From contig NZ_JBFDUZ010000005.1 in assembly GCF_040719145.1 (NCBI RefSeq), positions 284,036-348,035 of the forward strand: a stretch of DNA of 64,000 nt. Direction: 5' to 3'. Of this stretch, positions 8,691 through 18,581 are shown one piece after another. The notes under the pieces are model-generated. The model made no database searches, had not been told where the DNA came from, and was given only the letters and a program-made list of their open reading frames with translations. The translations under genes and the position numbers were made by a program. The DNA is from Paenibacillus sp. JQZ6Y-1. Its GTDB lineage: Bacteria > Bacillota > Bacilli > Paenibacillales > Paenibacillaceae. Each line of letters opens with the position of its first letter. Position 1 is the first letter of the stretch.

Positions 8691-9965
8691 TCAGTCGCGA
8701 TCCGGGGTGTCCTGAAGCTTGGCAGTAACCGAGCCCTTTTTCCCATCACGGTAATACGTTATGTTTATATCGTCGCCGATGGTCTTTTGATTGTATAAAT
8801 ATTTGCGCAAATCGAGGGTCGATGTAATCTTTTGCTTATCCAGCTGTACAATCACATCATCCACCTTGAGACCAGCTTCCTGAGCGGGTCCGCTTACTTC
8901 GAGCACGATTGCGCCTTTGGTGACGTTATCCGGCAGCTTGGGCTTCGGAGCGTCATTTTCCTCTTCCTCATCATAGGAGCGGTAAGCGTACTGACTATCC
9001 AGATCCATGCTGTAGACACCGAGGTATGGACGGTTGATCTTGCCTTCCGCCATAAGCTGCTTGGCGTAGTCCATTACTTCATTCATCGGAATTGCAAAAC
9101 CCAACCCTTCCACACCAGTATCGGAAATCTTCATCGTATTGATGCCGATCACCTCACCGCGCAGATTGACGAGCGCGCCGCCGCTATTACCTTCATTAAT
9201 CGCCGCATCCGTCTGAATGACGTTCTGCTCCCAGTCATAATTGCCGTCTTGGTTAAGCGATACTGGGATTAGCCGATGGTCATAGCTAATAATCCCTGAT
9301 GTCATCGTACCATTAAACCCTAGTGGATTGCCAATTGCCATCACCGTTTCGCCCAGCTGTAGCTGATCCGAGTCGCCAATAGCGGCGATGGTATCAATAT
9401 CCTTGCTATCTACCGACAGAACAGCAATGTCGCTAATAAAATCCGCACCGACCACATTTGCCTTCAGCATCGTGCCATCAGTCATAACTGCATCGACTTC
9501 ATCCGCACCAGAAATCACATGATTATTAGTCACAATGTATGCCTTGCCGCCTTCTTTGCGGAAAATCACACCCGAACCAAGCGCTGACTCATCCAGCGCT
9601 GTCATATCCTGCTCTTCCAGACCTTCCTGATAATTCACAATGCTGACAACCGCAGGACGTACCTTTTCGGCAACCTGAATCAGCTGCTCATACGGACTGC
9701 CTGCCGTCTGCTGTACCGGCAATGCCGTGCTTGCAGTCGCTGTGCCAGAGTAATTGCTGTGATACCACAACAATCCGCCCATCACTGCTAGTACGGTAAC
9801 GGCACTTGTGACCGCGCTCACCAGTACTACCTTCAGCATGGACGTTTGTCGGCGTACCTGTCCCGCGGGTGAGCGGAACGATGGGTACGATCGGCGGGAG
9901 GAGGAGACGCCGCGTTTGGAGCTGCGGACTTTGGTGGAGTAGAAATCATCATCAAATAACGCCAT
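8691..9965 (-). CDS. HtrA-like membrane-anchored trypsin-like serine protease with PDZ domain
   Basis: 424 aa; ATG at 9965 has better spacing (8 nt) to GAGGAG than the ATG two codons earlier. A cytoplasmic basic N-terminus is followed by one TM helix (about 44-66) and a trypsin-like domain with His in TNNHVISGADE, Asp in ISDIAVLS and Ser in NEGNSGGAL. A C-terminal PDZ domain (about 325-420, GPAQEAGLKVDDVIVQLDKQKI) ends in ITYYRDGKKGSVTAKL. It degrades or refolds damaged exported proteins. It lies downstream of walJ, as yyxA (htrC) does in B. subtilis. No regulatory site was identified. Confidence 0.95.
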   Translation of the reverse strand: MALFDDDFYSTKVRSSKRGVSSSRRSYPSFRSPAGQVRRQTSMLKVVLVSAVTSAVTVLAVMGGLLWYHSNYSGTATASTALPVQQTAGSPYEQLIQVAEKVRPAVVSIVNYQEGLEEQDMTALDESALGSGVIFRKEGGKAYIVTNNHVISGADEVDAVMTDGTMLKANVVGADFISDIAVLSVDSKDIDTIAAIGDSDQLQLGETVMAIGNPLGFNGTMTSGIISYDHRLIPVSLNQDGNYDWEQNVIQTDAAINEGNSGGALVNLRGEVIGINTMKISDTGVEGLGFAIPMNEVMDYAKQLMAEGKINRPYLGVYSMDLDSQYAYRSYDEEEENDAPKPKLPDNVTKGAIVLEVSGPAQEAGLKVDDVIVQLDKQKITSTLDLRKYLYNQKTIGDDINITYYRDGKKGSVTAKLQDTPDRD

Positions 9966-10031
9966 GCTCATCGCTCCTCTACTATGCCTGATATGATGTT
10001 GCGGCGTTTCTGCTGTCGCTTCCGGTCTCCA

Positions 10032-10889
10032 TCATTGTCCAGATGGAATCACCTGCGCCGAGTCTGCTGGTTGGCGCGTTTCATTCAGCGCATCCCATGG
10101 GGTCGGACGGTTATAGTACGTTTCGCATAATTGAAATTCATGATCCTTGTAAAAGCAGCCCCGACTTTCCATCGCATCGCGAACGCTCAGCTTGGCAAGC
10201 TCCATCATATTGTGATCCAGACTAAGATGCGCCAAGTAGGTACGCTTCATTTTCTGACATAACAACTCACTTAACGCTTCGCCTGCGGCATCGTTGGATA
10301 AATGGCCTACATCGCTTAGAATGCGACGCTTTGTATTCCACGGGTACCGTCCCATGCGCAGCATCTCAATATCGTGATTGGCTTCCAGTACCAGCACATC
10401 CGAATTGGATATACTTTGCATGACCTTGTCGCTGACATAACCGAGATCGGTTGCCACACTCAGCTTCTGCTCGCCATCCTTGAAAACATAACCGACTGGC
10501 TCTGCCGCATCATGCGAGATACCGAACGATTCGATTCGCAGGGAGCCAAAGCTCAAAAAGTCTCCCGTCTGCATAATCTGCTTTTGCTCTGGTGTAATCT
10601 TGCCGACTGCCTTCTCAATCGCCATCCATGTTTTCTCGTTAGCATAGATGGGCAGCCCATATTTGCGCGCCACAGCGCCGAGTCCGCGTACATGGTCGGA
10701 GTGCTCATGGGTGACCAGAATGCCTTGCAGCTGGTCGCCGCTGAATTCGCGCTCCTTCATCAGCTCGTCAATCCGCTTTGCGCTCAGGCCCGCATCAATG
10801 AGCAGAGCCGCATCTTTATTTCGAACGATGGTCGCATTTCCTGTCGAACCACTCGATAATACTGTAAATTGTATGCCTGTGCCTATCAT
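10032..10889 (-). CDS. walJ: MBL-fold metallohydrolase WalJ (YycJ)
   Basis: 285 aa, preceded by GAGGAGTAGG. The metallo-beta-lactamase HxHxDH motif appears as THEHSDHVRGLG, with further ligands in VATDLGY and LEANHD. The opening FTVLSSGSTGNATIV is typical of YycJ. The gene is part of walRKHIJ and starts 5 nt after the walI stop. In related species it has been linked to coordination of cell division with replication and to DNA processing; the enzymatic substrate is not settled. Confidence 0.95.
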   Translation of the reverse strand: MIGTGIQFTVLSSGSTGNATIVRNKDAALLIDAGLSAKRIDELMKEREFSGDQLQGILVTHEHSDHVRGLGAVARKYGLPIYANEKTWMAIEKAVGKITPEQKQIMQTGDFLSFGSLRIESFGISHDAAEPVGYVFKDGEQKLSVATDLGYVSDKVMQSISNSDVLVLEANHDIEMLRMGRYPWNTKRRILSDVGHLSNDAAGEALSELLCQKMKRTYLAHLSLDHNMMELAKLSVRDAMESRGCFYKDHEFQLCETYYNRPTPWDALNETRQPADSAQVIPSGQ

Positions 10890-10894
10890 ATATC

Positions 10895-11641
10895 CTACTC
10901 CTCATTTTGTGACGACGGGGCAACGATAACCTCCCCGCTGATTCCCTGTACATAATAGAATGCGCCACTTTCCAGCGCGATTCGCCATACGGGTAGAGCA
11001 ACTGTAGTATGATCGCCAGTGTTCTGTCCGTAATAGCCCAGGGTAATATCCTTAACCACTGCCCCTTCCGGCAGATCATGTTCAATAATAGTTCCCAATG
11101 CGGTCGATGCCGACAGAATCTCCTGTCTCGGCTCATCCGCTTCCTCCTGTTGCAGCGTCAGCTGCGGAGCAAGATAAGAATGAATCTTCTGATTACTATA
11201 ATACAGCTCTAGATTCATATTAAACAGGGGTAAATCATTATTTATGAGCGGATGCATCACAAAAACGCCTTCTTCCGCAATCAGCGAGTCATATTGATAG
11301 TTGGAAAATTGAGGGATTTCCGTCGATAGCTGCTCTTTTAATTCGTCTTCATTAAAAATCAACTGACTATCCGCCGCTCGCTTCAGCTGAATCGGCTCGC
11401 TATTGATCGGTGTCAGATCGCGATAGGGAATCGGCCCCAGAATCGGTGTATCACGTGGAATCTGCGCATTCACTTGAATATGCTTATCCTCCAACGCACG
11501 TTGGGCATTCTCGCTGAGTGAGGCAATATCCAGATTGGACTGTGCCTGATCGCGAATATCCATCCAGAGCTGGTATCCCAATATGATGTTCAGCAGTAAA
11601 AAGGCGGCGATCAGCACCGTTTTTGCCCGTCCCCAGTCCAT
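10895..11641 (-). CDS. walI: Two-component system regulatory protein WalI (YycI)
   Basis: 248 aa from ATG 11641, preceded by AGGAGG; the longer reading adds 19 residues beyond the ribosome site. A single N-terminal membrane helix (WGRAKTVLIAAFLLLNIILGYQ, about 3-24) leads to an extracytoplasmic YycH/I-type domain of two similar halves. WalI works with WalH to restrain the WalK sensor through membrane contacts in Bacillus. It is separated from walH by an unusual 182-nt spacer, described separately. Confidence 0.93.
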   Translation of the reverse strand: MDWGRAKTVLIAAFLLLNIILGYQLWMDIRDQAQSNLDIASLSENAQRALEDKHIQVNAQIPRDTPILGPIPYRDLTPINSEPIQLKRAADSQLIFNEDELKEQLSTEIPQFSNYQYDSLIAEEGVFVMHPLINNDLPLFNMNLELYYSNQKIHSYLAPQLTLQQEEADEPRQEILSASTALGTIIEHDLPEGAVVKDITLGYYGQNTGDHTTVALPVWRIALESGAFYYVQGISGEVIVAPSSQNEE

Positions 11642-11823
11642 CTGTTCCTCCTGTCTGCCCACCTGCACAGGTTCCTGTGCCAAGGCGAGCAATCTCACGC
11701 AGAATATAGTACAGCTTCATAATATGGTATAGCTTCATTTTGTATCCTATATGGTACTTCATTTCGATATATCAGATGTTGACGGTTCAATAGAAGCAGC
11801 AGACTTACTGAAAGCCATCTCGC
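11642..11823 (-). repeat. walH-walI spacer with tandem 18-nt repeats and hairpin
   Basis: The minus strand holds two adjacent copies of an 18-mer (ATGAAGCTATACCATATT and ATGAAGCTGTACTATATT, 11703-11738) and a third diverged copy at 11739-11762. Nearer walI is a perfect GCACAGG-AA-CCTGTGC hairpin. walH and walI are normally nearly contiguous. Confidence 0.6.
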
Positions 11824-13161
11824 TTACTTGCTGCTCAGCAGCTGGGTGCTGCCATCCTGTAGCTTCACCATCCAGACTGGTGTTAATACAACCACTCCAT
11901 TACCTAGTGTGGGGCGATAGGCAGGGGACAGATCAACCACCTGCTTGCCTGCTGGAATCTGACTTTTCAGCAATTTCTCTAGCTGCTGTCCACCGGGCAG
12001 ACTGTGCATCGCTGCTGCCGATTGACCAGCAGTTGTATCCGTTTCAGGTGACACTGCCGAATCGCCACGACTAGATGGATTGGCATTCAGAGACAGCATA
12101 GAGCGCTCATAGGAAGATACCGTATTATGCTCCACTACGAGCCGCATATAGCCGAACTTTACTTTGTCCGTCTCCATCACCGGATAGGAGCGATAATATT
12201 GACGGAAAATAAATCCGCCCTTACTATCGCCATTGTTGTTGATATTGAGCATATACGTGCCCGGCCAGCCGCCATGCTGATTCACAAAATCAACTGCAGA
12301 CAGCACATTGTCCGAGCTATTGTTGCTGCCCGTCGTCGGTGCAGTCGGATCGGTATATGTCATCCATTTTTGCAATGTATCGACCTGTAAACTCCGCTTA
12401 CTATCGGTATAAATTTCAATGCCGTTCTGTTCATTAATATTGCGAATCGCGCCCGGATCGAAAAACAGATTGCGCTGCATCTGCTCCGTCGTTAGACTGT
12501 CCAGCTTCAGCGTCACCACTGGGATGCTCAGACTGCTCTGTGGGATATAATAACCGCCAGCGGTGTACTGATAGCCCATGCTGTTCTCGCCAAGCAGCAC
12601 ATTACGCGTAATTTGCTCACTTTTCAGATCCATATCGTTCGCTTCATACACTACGTCACCACTAGCACTGAAAAAGAATGCCTTTGTCTGGCGATCCTCT
12701 GACGAAGTATAGATCCAGATGCGGTTCACCGAATCGCCTTCAAACAGCGAATCCGGGTTCAGCTTCAAACTACGTTCCAGCAGACTAACGGGAATCCCGC
12801 TGCTAAATGTCAGCTCAATCCCATCATCACTGCGTACCATATTCCAATCGATGCTCTGCACCGACAGACGGCGGAACTGTCCAAAGCTAGCTTCGCGCAG
12901 CCCGTTATAAATGGTATTGTAATCATCCGACGACGGATAAAAGATCGTATGACGATTGCCAGTCATATGAATAATCATTTTATCGGGAAATAGCATATTT
13001 TCGATGCTAGAGTGTGGACCGATATCCTCCGCCTGCACATAGCCAGACTCGGAATTAACGACCGAATCCGCACCCGGCATCCGGTAAATGAGGAAGTAGC
13101 TTTGCACCAAACTGATAATGATCAGCAGAGCCAGCAAGGCAGATTTGATATTCTCCCTCAT
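11824..13161 (-). CDS. walH: Two-component system regulatory protein WalH (YycH)
   Basis: 445 aa; its ATG overlaps the walK stop (ATGA), so translation is coupled. An N-terminal membrane helix (about 5-25, SALLALLIIISLVQSYFLIY) is followed by a large extracytoplasmic region with the YycH fold, including MIIHMTGNRHTIFYPSSDDYNTIYNGL and ALDFVN-type WPGTYMLNIN segments. It restrains WalK together with WalI. Sequence of this family is poorly conserved, so the assignment leans on operon position, length and topology. Confidence 0.92.
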   Translation of the reverse strand: MRENIKSALLALLIIISLVQSYFLIYRMPGADSVVNSESGYVQAEDIGPHSSIENMLFPDKMIIHMTGNRHTIFYPSSDDYNTIYNGLREASFGQFRRLSVQSIDWNMVRSDDGIELTFSSGIPVSLLERSLKLNPDSLFEGDSVNRIWIYTSSEDRQTKAFFFSASGDVVYEANDMDLKSEQITRNVLLGENSMGYQYTAGGYYIPQSSLSIPVVTLKLDSLTTEQMQRNLFFDPGAIRNINEQNGIEIYTDSKRSLQVDTLQKWMTYTDPTAPTTGSNNSSDNVLSAVDFVNQHGGWPGTYMLNINNNGDSKGGFIFRQYYRSYPVMETDKVKFGYMRLVVEHNTVSSYERSMLSLNANPSSRGDSAVSPETDTTAGQSAAAMHSLPGGQQLEKLLKSQIPAGKQVVDLSPAYRPTLGNGVVVLTPVWMVKLQDGSTQLLSSK

Positions 13162-15005
13162 TCTTCCACCTCTCCTTCCTCATGCAGCGGCAGCAATACC
13201 GTTACCGTGGTTCCCTGTCCCAGCTCCGAATCCAAGGCGATAGAGCCGTTATGGACACGCACTATTTCCTGGGCAATAGACAGACCGAGTCCCGTTCCGC
13301 CCATATTACGCGAACGTGCTTTGTCGACCCGATAAAAGCGTTCAAAGATGCGCGCCAGATCCTGCTGCGGAATCCCAATTCCGGTATCCTGAATGAAAAT
13401 TGCCAGCATATCGTCCTTTGTACTGTATGCGCCCAACGTAATGCTTCCGCCATCCATCGTATATTTCAGCGCATTGGATACGAGATTATCTAGCACCTGA
13501 TCAATCTGATCGCGGTCAATCCAGACACTGCCTACATTCGGCTGAATGTCGATGTCACATCCGATATGCTTTTGCTTCATTTGAACAAAGAAACGGTCAG
13601 ATGTATCCTCTAGCAACTCCAGCACACTCGTACGCTGCTTGCGCAAAGTCGCTTCGCTGGAATCAAGACGCGACAGATGCAGCAGATCGCTGACCAGTCG
13701 AATCATGCGCTGGGTTTCATTTTGAATGACACCGATAAAACGTTCGGCAAGTGCGCGTTCATCCAGCGCACCGTCCTCCAATGCTTCGGTATAGCTTTTA
13801 ATGGTCGTTAGCGGCGTACGTAGCTCATGCGAGACATTCGCAACAAACTCGCGTCGTGCACCTTCCAGCTTCTCCTGCTCAGTCACATCCTGCAACACAG
13901 CGATAACACCTGCAACGCTGTCTTTGCGGCGGTGTACCGTGCTAAACGTTACACGTACAATCGAACTGCTTTCATCTGGCTCGCTCAGCGTGAGCATCAC
14001 CTGACGTAGTGTACCAGCTTGCAATTTACCGCGTTCATTTTCGGATAGTGGCAGCAATTTCACCAATTCCTTGCCCGTCATATCCTGCTCGCTGGCAGAC
14101 AGCATTGCACCTGCGACGCGGTTTACGAGAATAACGCAGCCATGCTCGTCAGTGGCGATCACACCGTCACTCATATTTTTCAAAATGGAGGCAAGGCGTT
14201 CTTTTTCCTCTTCATTCTGTGCCAGCGCATCGCGCAAACGTCCGGTCATATAATTAAATGCTTCGCTCAATTGACCGATCTCATCATTGCTGTACACCGT
14301 CATATGATGGTCAAATTCGCCTTCTGCTACCTGCTTCGCTCGGCGAGTCATTTCCTTAATCGGCTGCGTAATCGTATGCGCCAGAATGACACCTAGAATC
14401 GCCGTCATCACCAGCGCGATTAAGATGCCGTACAGGAAAATGCCGTTGATCCGCTTCATCGTATCGTACAAATCCGCCATCGACGCAACGATATACACCG
14501 CCCCAACCGTGCGATTGCCACTAATGATCGGCTCGGCGACGACTCGCTTGCGTTCGCCGGTATCATCGATAATATATTCCTCGTTATTGTTAATCCCTTG
14601 TAACGCGCGGCTGACCACAGTCTGTGTATTTCGACGCGCTTCTACACCGGATGTCGTATCCAGTGAAGATGTAAGAATCCGTCCACTTGCATCCAGCACC
14701 TGAATTTCCTGAATCTCGGTGCCGCTCATATTGTATAAATTGTCGACGATCTGCTTGAGATCATCGACTGAATTGGAAAAGGTATCGCCGCTGCCAGACC
14801 ATTTGTTCTCGATCAGTACTGACAGCAGTTGTGCCCGCTGCTGCAAATCTTGAGTAAAATTGCTCGTCAGCGAGTTCTTCATCGCACTGACAAAATACAC
14901 CCCAATCAATTGCATCGAGATCAGGATGAGCAGTACGTAGATAATAATCAGCCGCGCCTGAATGGTGCGGCTGAAGCCCGGCAGCAGCCGCAATCTGCGC
15001 TTCAC
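13158..15005 (-). CDS. walK: Sensor histidine kinase WalK (YycG)
   Basis: 615 aa, GTG start 1 nt after walR with GGGAGG 9 nt upstream. TM1 about 17-41, an extracytoplasmic PAS-like sensor, TM2 about 186-212, HAMP (ITQPIKEMTRRAKQVAEGEFD), a cytoplasmic PAS domain, HisKA with the phospho-acceptor His in FVANVSHELRTPLTT, and HATPase with N (NLVSNALKYT) and G boxes (GTGLGLSIAQEI). WalK/WalR is the essential cell-wall homeostasis system, controlling autolysins. Order WalR-WalK-WalH-WalI-WalJ is as in Bacillus. Confidence 0.97.
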   Translation of the reverse strand: MKRRLRLLPGFSRTIQARLIIIYVLLILISMQLIGVYFVSAMKNSLTSNFTQDLQQRAQLLSVLIENKWSGSGDTFSNSVDDLKQIVDNLYNMSGTEIQEIQVLDASGRILTSSLDTTSGVEARRNTQTVVSRALQGINNNEEYIIDDTGERKRVVAEPIISGNRTVGAVYIVASMADLYDTMKRINGIFLYGILIALVMTAILGVILAHTITQPIKEMTRRAKQVAEGEFDHHMTVYSNDEIGQLSEAFNYMTGRLRDALAQNEEEKERLASILKNMSDGVIATDEHGCVILVNRVAGAMLSASEQDMTGKELVKLLPLSENERGKLQAGTLRQVMLTLSEPDESSSIVRVTFSTVHRRKDSVAGVIAVLQDVTEQEKLEGARREFVANVSHELRTPLTTIKSYTEALEDGALDERALAERFIGVIQNETQRMIRLVSDLLHLSRLDSSEATLRKQRTSVLELLEDTSDRFFVQMKQKHIGCDIDIQPNVGSVWIDRDQIDQVLDNLVSNALKYTMDGGSITLGAYSTKDDMLAIFIQDTGIGIPQQDLARIFERFYRVDKARSRNMGGTGLGLSIAQEIVRVHNGSIALDSELGQGTTVTVLLPLHEEGEVEE

Positions 15006-15006
15006 G

Positions 15007-15741
15007 TTACATGCCTCCCGCTTTGGGACTGCGCATCATATAGCCAAGTCCGCGCCGCGTCAAAATATACTCCGGCTTGCTCGGATCGTCCTCAATCTTC
15101 TCGCGCAGGCGGCGAATCGTCACATCAACGGTACGCACATCCCCAAAATATTCAAATCCCCAAACCGCCTGCAACAAATGCTCGCGGGTCATCACTCGGC
15201 CCGCATTTTTTGCCATATAATACACCAACTCATATTCACGATGGGTCAAGTCGAGCGGTTCGCCGTCCTTGTACACCATATACATATCTGTATCAATAAA
15301 CAGACCGAACAGACTCAGTCCATTTTTGTTCTCTTCTTCTTCCGGTACGCTGACTGCTATAGCGGCAGGCGCTTTTTTCTGCTGACGCCGCATATGGGCT
15401 TTGACACGGGCAAGCAGCTCACGCGTACTGAATGGCTTGGTGACGTAATCATCAGCGCCCAGTTCCAAACCAAGCACCTTGTCGATCTCGGCGTCCTTGG
15501 CAGTCAGCATAATGATCGGCATATCCAGCCGAGTGCGCACTTCGCGGCACACATCCATTCCATCCTTGCCGGGCAGCATCAGGTCTAGCAGCATCAGATC
15601 CGGCTCCTCGGCAAATGCCTGCTCCACCGCACTAATGCCGTCAAAGGCACAGATGACTTCATAGCCTTCTTTTTCGAGATTGAATTTTAGAATATCTGCA
15701 ATCGGTTGTTCATCATCAACGACCAGAATTTTTCCCTGCAT
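15007..15741 (-). CDS. walR: Response regulator WalR (YycF)
   Basis: 244 aa from ATG 15741, with GAGGTG 9 nt upstream; a GTG four codons earlier lies within that ribosome site. Receiver domain (ILVVDDEQ, phospho-accepting Asp in [13 protein letters not shown], Lys in VTKPFS) then an OmpR-type winged helix ([27 protein letters not shown].. [32 protein letters not shown]). First gene of the wal operon. The leader contains a 12-bp inverted repeat at 15887-15925. Confidence 0.97.
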   Translation of the reverse strand: MQGKILVVDDEQPIADILKFNLEKEGYEVICAFDGISAVEQAFAEEPDLMLLDLMLPGKDGMDVCREVRTRLDMPIIMLTAKDAEIDKVLGLELGADDYVTKPFSTRELLARVKAHMRRQQKKAPAAIAVSVPEEEENKNGLSLFGLFIDTDMYMVYKDGEPLDLTHREYELVYYMAKNAGRVMTREHLLQAVWGFEYFGDVRTVDVTIRRLREKIEDDPSKPEYILTRRGLGYMMRSPKAGGM

Positions 15742-15886
15742 GGCTGGATTCACCTCATAATGACTTTGATGTATTTAGTGTAACATATTCGTGGGGGAGG
15801 TTCTTGCTTGGAGTTGGGATTTGATGATATGGGGGTAAACGGAACTCCGCTCTGGGAAAGGATGGGGAACGTCCTCAGGTGGAGCC

Positions 15887-15925
15887 GCGGGAATCTATGA
15901 ATTAGGAAGGAGGATAGATTCCCGC
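15887..15925 (-). promoter_or_regulatory. 12-bp perfect inverted repeat in the walR leader
   Basis: GCGGGAATCTAT (15887-15898) and ATAGATTCCCGC (15914-15925) pair perfectly around 15 nt; no U tract follows on either strand. On the walR-sense strand the loop contains CCTCCTTCC, resembling the 3' end of 16S rRNA. It lies 146 nt before the walR ATG. Function unknown. Confidence 0.55.
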
Positions 15926-16069
15926 CCCTCCAAAGAAGTAAGATATTTTGCATTCGCAAAAATCACTTTTCATTGAACCACGTGTTTGAAAATCACAAAC
16001 ACTGTAAGTCGTCCTTTTCCCCATTCCCTTCCCTCCGCTCAGTGGTATTTATATCAGTTGAAGGATGTA

Positions 16070-16111
16070 ACGCAAAAAGCAGCTTTGCCGATTGAGATGG
16101 CAAAGCTGCTT
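16070..16111 (-). terminator. Terminator of the M23 peptidase gene
   Basis: A 13-bp perfect stem AAGCAGCTTTGCC / GGCAAAGCTGCTT (16099-16111 with 16077-16089) with a 9-nt loop and TTTTTGCG on the minus strand, 172 nt past the stop. A short ORF across this stretch is therefore unlikely to be a gene. Confidence 0.85.
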
Positions 16112-16282
16112 GGGTATGGAAGCAGGCATGGGTTATGATAACATTGCATGTCTGCTGGTAAGATTTCGTTGTGCATTGGTTTTGCTGTTTGCTTATGCTG
16201 TTTGTATTTGAACATACGAGCATATGGCTTTTAGTGGAACGTTCATTGCGGTAGTCATCCAAACTCACCATTACTACTGCTA

Positions 16283-17857
16283 TTAACGCAGGTAAGAGAG
16301 TGGGTTTTGGAGGGCGCCGCCGCTGTGGATTTCGAAGTGGAGGTGGGTGCCGGTAGATCTACCGGTATTGCCCATGACGCCGATATGTTGGCCTTGCTCC
16401 ACGACGGTTCCGGTGCTGACATCGATTTGGCTCAAATGACCATACAGCGTTTCGTAGCCGTTACGATGGTCGATGACGATCACGTTGCCGTAGCCGGTCA
16501 TCGTGCCTGCATAAGTGACGACACCATCATCAGCGGACATGACGGATGAGCTGCCAACGAGGTCGATACCTTTGTGGATATGTCCCCAGCGTTGACCGTA
16601 CGGACTAGTCACGGTTGCGCCACTCACTGGCCAGATAAAGTTACCGCTACCTTCGCCGACAACGACTTTGGTGCCTTTGATGATGATTTTGGGTGAAGAT
16701 TCCTTGATAACTTCTTGGCTGACCCATTCTTCGCGCAGCACCTGACCATTGGCTTTGCTCACACGGTAGTTAATGCGTTTGAGACCCTTGCTGCCGGAGG
16801 AAATGACTTTGGATTCGCCTGCACGCATATCGTCGCTTTTACGGATTTCTACAGCGGGTTCGGTTACAACCTGCTCAGAATAATCCTCTACTGTCGTTAC
16901 GGTAATCGGCGGTTGCGGTACGGTAAGTGTCAATTCATCGCCGATTTGCAGCGATGTTTCCTTCACATCCGGGTTATTGCTGAAAATTTCTTTTTGTGAA
17001 ATATCATAAGAAGACGCGATCGAGCTGATCGTATCGCCTTCTTGTACCGTATACGTTAGCGGTGCTTCCACACCAGTCAGCATCACTTTGGCAAGTTGCT
17101 TGCTGCTCAGTAGCTTTTGCGGATTCGCTTTAATTTCGTTGGATGTAACGTTTTCGTTGATTTTAACGGATTCCAGCTTATTAACCTTTTTGCTGTACGC
17201 ATAGCTTTTTGCCATCTTTTGTACCGACGTTTTGCTCAGGTTAGCAGCAGCGGCTTCGGCTTTTTGCGTATAGGTTTTCTCAACGAGCTTGAGCGCGGCA
17301 TCGATCGTTTTCTGATCTTTGACCACACCTACCGTTTTATCGCCAACGACCACTTCCACACCTTTGGCATAAGCGGTCAGCATTCCATCTAACTGCTTGA
17401 GCGTGCTAGCGGAATCCACCTGTGCTTTGTATGCCTTTTGCTCTGTAGTGGTAATGCCATTGGTGTTCAATACCATCGTCGCATCTGGATATTTTTTCTG
17501 ATACGCCGTTCGTTTCTCAGTAAAGAGCTTATCCAGATCGGATTTATTTAAAATACTGCCAATTTCCTGCCCTTTTACTGATACCACATAATACGGAATG
17601 GTATTCGCAGTGACGTAATGCGTACCCGCCAAAACAAGTCCACCAGCGACAACAACGCCACCGATTGCCACCAACAAACGGCGACGCATCTTGTTTTTCC
17701 CCTGACGGATCGAATCCACGGTCAATGTATACCAGTTTTGTGATTGAGTGTCCTGTTCCCCGACGGATGGCTGATCTGGATGATGCTGTTCAGCCTGGGA
17801 CGCTTGCTGTGATACAGCCTGCTGGTCCGCTTCCCGTTTACCTTTCAAACCTTTCAT
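16283..17857 (-). CDS. M23 family peptidoglycan endopeptidase with LysM and G5 domains
   Basis: 524 aa from ATG 17857 (AAAGGAG). A Gln-rich cytoplasmic N-terminus, one TM helix about residues 60-80, a helical linker, a LysM domain (YTVQEGDTISSIASSYDISQKEIF, about 266-310), a G5 domain (about 315-395), and a C-terminal LytM/M23 domain. The zinc site is complete: H and D in HIHKGID, and HLHFE. It should cleave stem-peptide crosslinks while membrane-anchored. Its position upstream of walR makes it a plausible Wal target, but I could not find a well-matched WalR box. Confidence 0.93.
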   Translation of the reverse strand: MKGLKGKREADQQAVSQQASQAEQHHPDQPSVGEQDTQSQNWYTLTVDSIRQGKNKMRRRLLVAIGGVVVAGGLVLAGTHYVTANTIPYYVVSVKGQEIGSILNKSDLDKLFTEKRTAYQKKYPDATMVLNTNGITTTEQKAYKAQVDSASTLKQLDGMLTAYAKGVEVVVGDKTVGVVKDQKTIDAALKLVEKTYTQKAEAAAANLSKTSVQKMAKSYAYSKKVNKLESVKINENVTSNEIKANPQKLLSSKQLAKVMLTGVEAPLTYTVQEGDTISSIASSYDISQKEIFSNNPDVKETSLQIGDELTLTVPQPPITVTTVEDYSEQVVTEPAVEIRKSDDMRAGESKVISSGSKGLKRINYRVSKANGQVLREEWVSQEVIKESSPKIIIKGTKVVVGEGSGNFIWPVSGATVTSPYGQRWGHIHKGIDLVGSSSVMSADDGVVTYAGTMTGYGNVIVIDHRNGYETLYGHLSQIDVSTGTVVEQGQHIGVMGNTGRSTGTHLHFEIHSGGALQNPLSYLR

Positions 17858-18514
17858 GACCGTCTCCTTTTGCTGTTCATTCCTGAATTTCATTATTTTT
17901 CATTTGCAGATATGGATGTAAATATGCTGACTATACGTTATAGATCGCTTGATTGCCTGCCGAATAAGCACCCGTACCATGACGGATGCTGCAACGGAAG
18001 GTAAGAAGCTATAAGGTCAAATGCTATATAAATTATTAAAAATTGTCATATAAAAGTATCAAAAAATTAACCTTTCTAACTCCCCGTTTACTTTACCATA
18101 ATCCCTACAAAACTTTCAACTTTACAATTCATATAACAGTGCCATCCGAGAAAGTATACAAAAGGTCAAAATTGGACAATATTCATACTCTGCTGTTTTC
18201 AAAGAAATCCAGTTTCAGTCATGACAATGCGTTCTTTGCAGCAAGTTAGCATGGAATAACGAATAGGATAAGATATGCAACGACTCATCTGACTGAACAG
18301 TAACTAGAAAATACTGTAACAGTTTCGGCAGAGTGTGTTTGAAAAGAGCAGCTACAGCAGCAACATTGCTTCTTATTTTCGTATGATCTTGCTGCGTAGT
18401 TCAATACATGCTACATCCTTCCTTCAACTGCCTATGTCCGATATCATTCCCGCTGGCAATTCGGGATAACCATTTCAGAAACGCTCGAATCCAATCCCTT
18501 TCCTTCATTCCAAC
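17858..18514. other. Long intergenic region between M23 peptidase and purA
   Basis: About 650 nt, AT-rich, containing the leftward promoter of the peptidase (not pinpointed). No ORF with a ribosome site and no recognisable RNA. Confidence 0.6.
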
Positions 18515-18548
18515 ACAAAAAACCGGGCTGCGTGGAATGCAGCCCGGC
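18512..18548 (-). terminator. Terminator of purA
   Basis: CCGGGCTGC / GCAGCCCGG stem with 7-nt loop, followed on the minus strand by TTTTTTGTG, 35 nt past the purA stop. Confidence 0.9.
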
Positions 18549-18581
18549 GAATTCGCTATACTGTATAGCTTTTCGTGCCTT

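Noticed and set aside
15993..16271. 92-codon minus-strand ORF between walR and the M23 peptidase
   Set aside because: It runs through the strong peptidase terminator and has no ribosome site.
17894..18140. Possible WalR box upstream of the M23 peptidase (TGTTAT...TGTAAA)
   Set aside because: The half-sites are 6 nt apart instead of the required 5.
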